Positions 7,043 through 9,372 of a stretch of DNA of 9,372 bases are shown piece after piece. A program made the position numbers and the translations under genes. Under the pieces are notes generated by a model. That model ran no database searches and was not told the DNA's origin. It saw nothing but the letters and a program-made list of their open reading frames with translations. The first letter of the stretch is position 1. Each line of letters begins with the position of its first letter. The DNA comes from Pseudonocardiales bacterium (GTDB taxonomy: Bacteria > Actinomycetota > Actinomycetes > Mycobacteriales > Pseudonocardiaceae): positions 1-9,372 of the forward strand of contig JAODNG010000243.1 in the NCBI GenBank assembly GCA_025465385.1. Reading direction: 5' to 3'.

Positions 7043-7057
7043 GCCGCCGGTGGCGGC
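7043..7057 (+). terminator. Short GC hairpin after the ABC transporter gene
   Basis: GCCGCC (7043-7048), loop GGT, GGCGGC (7052-7057) forms a tight 6-bp stem ten bases after the transporter stop. No T-run follows. Alone it is weak evidence, but its place right after the gene fits termination together with the larger repeat at 7097-7154. Confidence 0.4.
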
Positions 7058-7096
7058 CCATCTGCGGCTACCCACCCCTACGCCGTGACCACCGCA

Positions 7097-7154
7097 CGTG
7101 CCAGACAGCGCAACCCCTCCGCAGAAAGTTGCGCTGCCTGACACATCCGGCACG
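7097..7154. terminator. Long imperfect inverted repeat between converging genes
   Basis: CAGACAGCGCAAC (7102-7114) and GTTGCGCTGCCTG (7128-7140) pair at 12 of 13 positions around a 13-base loop. After an 8-base one-sided bulge, the stem can extend with CGTGCC (7097-7102, sharing one base) and GGCACG (7149-7154). It lies between the 3' ends of the ABC transporter (+) and L,D-transpeptidase (-) genes, where a bidirectional terminator is expected. No T-run is present on either side. It could be a copy of a dispersed repeat family. The rest of 7155-7260 shows nothing. Confidence 0.5.
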
Positions 7155-7260
7155 AATGTGCCGTTAACGAAGCTGCTGCCAGCCGCAAATGGCGGCGGTT
7201 CTCCCTCAGGTTGTCGGTGGGCTGATTGGCTCGGGTGAATCTAGGGGCGCGGAGAGAATC

Positions 7261-7279
7261 GGACCCCGGATCCCGGTCC
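7261..7279 (-). terminator. Small dyad downstream of the L,D-transpeptidase gene
   Basis: GGACC (7261-7265) and GGTCC (7275-7279) flank a self-complementary GGATCC centre, 36 bases beyond the ldt stop. On the - strand it could form a short hairpin. The stem is short and no T-run follows, so this is tentative. Confidence 0.3.
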
Positions 7280-7314
7280 AAAACCCTCTGTACCCCGGCA
7301 TCTGCGCGAGCGAT

Positions 7315-8541
7315 TTAATGGTGGGCGGCGCTACCGGCGCCGGTCTGCCATTGTGGCCAGGGCAGGGCCCAGTCGCCGTAGAGATCCCACACCGGTAGCG
7401 GGGGGCCGCCGGAGTGGATGGCCTCGACGACGCCGCCGAGCCCGAAGTGGTCATAGAACCACTTCGCATTGGCTGGTGAGAGGTTCACGCAGCCGTGTGA
7501 GACGTTGGAGTTGCCCTGTTGACCGACCGACCACGGTGCGGAGTGTACGAACTCGCCGTCGTTGGAGATCCGCTCGTCCAGCGCGACTTTTTCCCGGTAG
7601 TAGCCGGGTTGGCCTGGGCACACCCCGAAGGTGCAGGAGTTCATGGTGATCGAGGGCTGCTTGTCCGAGATCACATGGATGCCTTCGTGGGTGGGGTAAC
7701 CCGGTGCTCCCAGGCTCATCGGCATCGTCTTGACCGGTTGCCCGTTGTCGAACACCTGGAGCTGTTCGGTTGCTCCGTCGGCCTTGGCGATCAAAGAGTC
7801 GTGCACCCGATAGGTGGCGGAGTTGTTCTCGGCCCCGTAGACCCCGCCACCGAGGTCGAGCCCGTAGACGGTCGCGCTGACGGTCAGGGTGGTGTCCGGT
7901 TCCCAGAACTGCTCAGGCCGGTAGTGCACGTCCTGATCGTCGATCCAGTACCACGCGCCGGGCTGTGGCGGGTTGCTGGTGACGTTCAGGTGCTGGATGA
8001 CGGCGGCTTTGTCGGTTACCGGTTCGGTGAACTGGAACACGATCGGCTGGCCCACCCCGACCCCGGTATCGGCCACCAGGGTGGGCGCGGGGATGAGGTT
8101 GGCATAGGCCTGCTGCTCGGGATGGATCGTGGTGATCGTGACCTGCTGCCGAGTGTGGCCACCGGCACGGTTGGTCGCCTCAGCGATCAGTCGGTAGGTG
8201 ACGCCGTACCCGAGGTCCTCGGTGGAATGCCACACCTGGTCGTCTCCGGTGAACACCCCGGTGACCACCGTGCCCGTACCGGTGTTGGTCACCGTAACCG
8301 TGGTCAACTGCCCGTCCATGCTAGTCACTGTGAGTGGTGTTGTCGGGTTGATCCCCGTCGCCGTCGCGGGGGACACGCTGATACGAGGCACTATCGGGCT
8401 GGGAGCCGACGAGGACGCCTCCGTCGCGCCCCCACCGCTTCGGACGGCTATCAGCCCCACCACCACTGCGAACACCACTATCAACGCAGCTGACGCCACG
8501 TACGGCATCCAACGGCCCATCCCGCGTATGTTACGCAGCAT
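7315..8541 (-). CDS. L,D-transpeptidase with Ig-like domains, membrane-anchored (LdtMt2 type)
   Basis: A cell-wall enzyme that makes 3-3 peptidoglycan cross-links and is the target of carbapenems in mycobacteria. Numbering from the upstream GTG 8580 (421 residues): a basic N-terminus and one helix (about 25-46) anchor it, with no lipobox Cys. A Ser/Pro linker follows, then two Ig-like domains (about 62-150 and 155-262). The YkuD catalytic domain (about 270-385) has His346 in FVHSAPWSV and SHGCVN with catalytic Cys364. A Trp-rich C-terminal tail (VWDLYGDWALPWPQW) matches LdtMt2 ends. I prefer ATG 8541: GAGGAGG lies just before it, whereas GTG 8580 has no Shine-Dalgarno and falls inside a small stem (GCCAC/GTGGC). 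An extra pair, Cys316 and Cys321 in NSCTFGVC, occupies the loop that reads SSTYGVP in LdtMt2. Location is the outer face of the membrane. Confidence 0.92.
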   Translation of the reverse strand: MLRNIRGMGRWMPYVASAALIVVFAVVVGLIAVRSGGGATEASSSAPSPIVPRISVSPATATGINPTTPLTVTSMDGQLTTVTVTNTGTGTVVTGVFTGDDQVWHSTEDLGYGVTYRLIAEATNRAGGHTRQQVTITTIHPEQQAYANLIPAPTLVADTGVGVGQPIVFQFTEPVTDKAAVIQHLNVTSNPPQPGAWYWIDDQDVHYRPEQFWEPDTTLTVSATVYGLDLGGGVYGAENNSATYRVHDSLIAKADGATEQLQVFDNGQPVKTMPMSLGAPGYPTHEGIHVISDKQPSITMNSCTFGVCPGQPGYYREKVALDERISNDGEFVHSAPWSVGQQGNSNVSHGCVNLSPANAKWFYDHFGLGGVVEAIHSGGPPLPVWDLYGDWALPWPQWQTGAGSAAHH

Positions 8542-8580
8542 CAGCCTCCTCACCTTCGCGCCAAAGCCTGGGGATGCCAC

Positions 8581-8880
8581 TCTTGGTGGCGATCTGGGTA
8601 GGTAACAGTCGCCGACGAACTGGGGAACCCGGCGAGAAGATCGCGCACCGGAGGTGGTCAGCCGGCCGCGCTGACCTGGCCACAGTGGCCCGGTCTGGTT
8701 GCCGCGTTGCCGTAGCCAGGCGGCGAGCGTTCTCTCGCCGGGCCGCGGGGGTGGTTACAGAAGCTGCTACCAGGCGCCCAGTGATGGCATTTCCACGGTC
8801 AGCGTCACGATTGATCATCACGTGAGGTGGGGAATCGTTCGCGGACTCGCTCAGCTCAGAGTTGCTGACCAGCAAAAAAA
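8581..8880 (-). promoter_or_regulatory. Long structured leader upstream of the L,D-transpeptidase gene
   Basis: About 340 bases upstream of ATG 8541 carry no convincing gene on either strand. Three hairpins lie in a row: GGTCAGC/GCTGACC (8656-8676, 7-base loop), GGCCA/TGGCC (8678-8690, 3-base loop) and CGGCGAG/CTCGCCG (8721-8740, 6-base loop). A run of seven A (8874-8880; T on the - strand) lies farther upstream. No match to a riboswitch consensus that I know (including ydaO/c-di-AMP, found before other actinobacterial wall enzymes) was found. A regulatory leader is possible, but the promoter position is not visible. Confidence 0.3.
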
Positions 8881-8965
8881 CAGCGTTCTCGGCACCTCAT
8901 GGCGGCTTCCTTAACGACGCTCGTTCGGGAGCGCTGGACCGTCACCGCAGCCACGGTGGGGCGGC

Positions 8966-9001
8966 CCTGGCCCGCGGAACCTGCACGATCCGCGGGCCAG
9001 G
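8966..9001 (-). terminator. Perfect 13-bp stem-loop after the Trp-rich repeat gene
   Basis: CCTGGCCCGCGGA (8966-8978) and TCCGCGGGCCAGG (8989-9001) are perfectly complementary with a 10-base loop. The stem begins 41 bases beyond the stop codon of the - strand repeat-protein gene at 9043. There is no T-run after it, as is common in mycobacteria. This is the strongest hairpin in the window. Bases 8741-8965 otherwise contain nothing I can support. Confidence 0.65.
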
Positions 9002-9042
9002 CCCTCAAGCGACGGATCATCCACCGCTCGTGGCGAAGATGC

Positions 9043-9372
9043 TCACCGGCGGCTCCACTGGCGGCCATCCCAACGGTCGTGGTTCCAACGGTGGCCATCC
9101 CAAGTCCACCGGTCCCCACGACAGTGCCCGTCGCCACGGTGGTTCCAGTCATCGCAGTACGAAGACCAGAAGTCCCCGCGACGGTTCCAACGCTGGCCAT
9201 CCCAACGATCGTGAATCCAGTTATGGCCATCCCAAGTCCACCGGTCTCCACGACACGGCCCGTCGCCGCGGTGGTTCCAGTCATCGCAGTAGTCCCAGTC
9301 CGCGAGGTAGACCTGGCTGGAGCTGACTGCAGCCGCCTGCGGGGCTGGGGTGAGCGTGCTGGCCGACGCCGA
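9043..9372 (-). CDS. Probable exported Trp/Asp/Arg-rich tandem-repeat protein (3' part; start beyond window)
   Basis: The - strand frame entering at 9372 runs 109 codons to TGA (9045-9043). Visible residues 1-20 are Ala/Ser/Thr/Pro-rich (TLTPAPQAAAVSSS), like the end of a signal peptide and start of a mature chain. After VYLADWD come two copies of a 44-residue unit: YCDDWNHRGDG-x-C-RGDRWTWDGH-xW-xHDRWDG, then a Trp/Arg segment. There are 14 Trp in 109 residues, and each unit has a C-X10-C pair (Cys29/40, Cys73/84). I chose this frame among three open ones for four reasons: highest G+C at third positions (about 72% over the repeats by hand count), the signal-like lead-in, a stop right at the end of repeat 2, and the terminator-like stem downstream. 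No family or function is recognised. Metal or cell-wall binding is only a guess from Cys, His, Asp and Trp content. Confidence 0.6.
   Translation of the reverse strand, partial: SASASTLTPAPQAAAVSSSQVYLADWDYCDDWNHRGDGPCRGDRWTWDGHNWIHDRWDGQRWNRRGDFWSSYCDDWNHRGDGHCRGDRWTWDGHRWNHDRWDGRQWSRR
9063..9291. repeat. 132-bp direct repeat, two copies
   Basis: GGCCATCCCAAC starts at 9063 and again at 9195, and CATCGCAGTA ends at 9159 and 9291, so the period is exactly 132 bp (44 codons). The 97-bp cores are mostly identical, including the run GGCCATCCCAAGTCCACCGG. Linker 9160-9194 is less conserved. Many differences fall at third positions of the - strand Trp-rich frame, though some alter residues. Inside each copy the GGCCATCCCAA motif itself occurs twice, giving a smaller sub-repeat. 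Confidence 0.85.

Noticed and set aside
8856..9284. - strand frame giving a Met-Thr-Gly-rich repeat, and a + strand frame giving a His/Pro/Ser/Arg-rich repeat
   Set aside because: Repeats keep all frames open because the period (132) is a multiple of three. Both have weaker third-position bias than the Trp-rich frame, and the former crosses its stop and terminator.
8899..9372. Open + strand frame from ATG 8899 to the window edge, rich in Pro, Val, Ile and Thr in its second half
   Set aside because: It is the in-register antisense of the Trp-rich - strand frame (Trp TGG gives Pro CCA, Asp gives Val/Ile). Its third-position G+C is lower by hand count, it has no Shine-Dalgarno, and it runs through the 13-bp stem at 8966-9001.
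1..9372. CRISPR array, tRNA, rRNA or intact insertion sequence
   Set aside because: No evenly spaced short repeats with unique spacers, no cloverleaf or rRNA motifs, and no transposase were recognised on either strand.

Overview
The window looks like chromosomal DNA of a high-GC actinobacterium, most likely a Mycobacterium or Mycolicibacterium. The strongest taxonomic signals are an SbmA/BacA-type ABC exporter/importer that resembles M. tuberculosis Rv1819c along its length, an L,D-transpeptidase of the mycobacterial LdtMt2 type, strong G/C bias at third codon positions, and GTG/TTG starts. No database search was run, so family assignments come from motifs and remembered homologues.

Left part (1-1384): the 3' tail of an unidentified + strand gene ends at 73 and is followed by a hairpin. 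An alpha/beta hydrolase on the - strand (275-1384) comes next. Centre-left (1385-4510): a divergent promoter/operator with two nested inverted repeats separates the hydrolase from a three-gene + strand operon. That operon encodes a short HlyD/EmrA-like adaptor without the coiled-coil hairpin, a DHA2 (EmrB/QacA) drug:H+ antiporter, and a TetR regulator. The simplest reading is a self-regulated drug-efflux cassette in which TetR binds the nested dyads and controls both directions.

Decay zone (4511-5080): the space after tetR is not empty. It holds a broken + strand gene (nonsense codon, frameshift, internal deletion) for a two-domain secreted protein of a type I associate with heavy-metal loci. 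It also holds a - strand stretch with good codon bias that changes frame. Both look like remnants of earlier rearrangement.

Right-centre (5081-7032): the Rv1819c/BacA-like transporter starts with TTG and uses less GC-biased codons than the efflux operon. It is preceded by a hairpin whose 5' arm overlaps the ribosome binding site of a 38-residue small ORF that runs into the transporter gene. Between this gene and the convergent ldt gene (7033-7314) lie a small GC hairpin, a long imperfect inverted repeat (7097-7154) and a third dyad, which together can serve as a bidirectional terminator.

Right end (7315-9372): a membrane-anchored L,D-transpeptidase on the - strand has a long leader containing three hairpins. 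Upstream, also on the - strand, is the 3' end of a gene for a probable exported protein built of two 44-residue repeats very rich in Trp, Asp, Arg, Gly and His, each with a Cys pair. It is followed by a perfect 13-bp terminator-like stem. This repeat protein is the least familiar object in the window. No CRISPR array, rRNA, tRNA or intact insertion sequence was seen.
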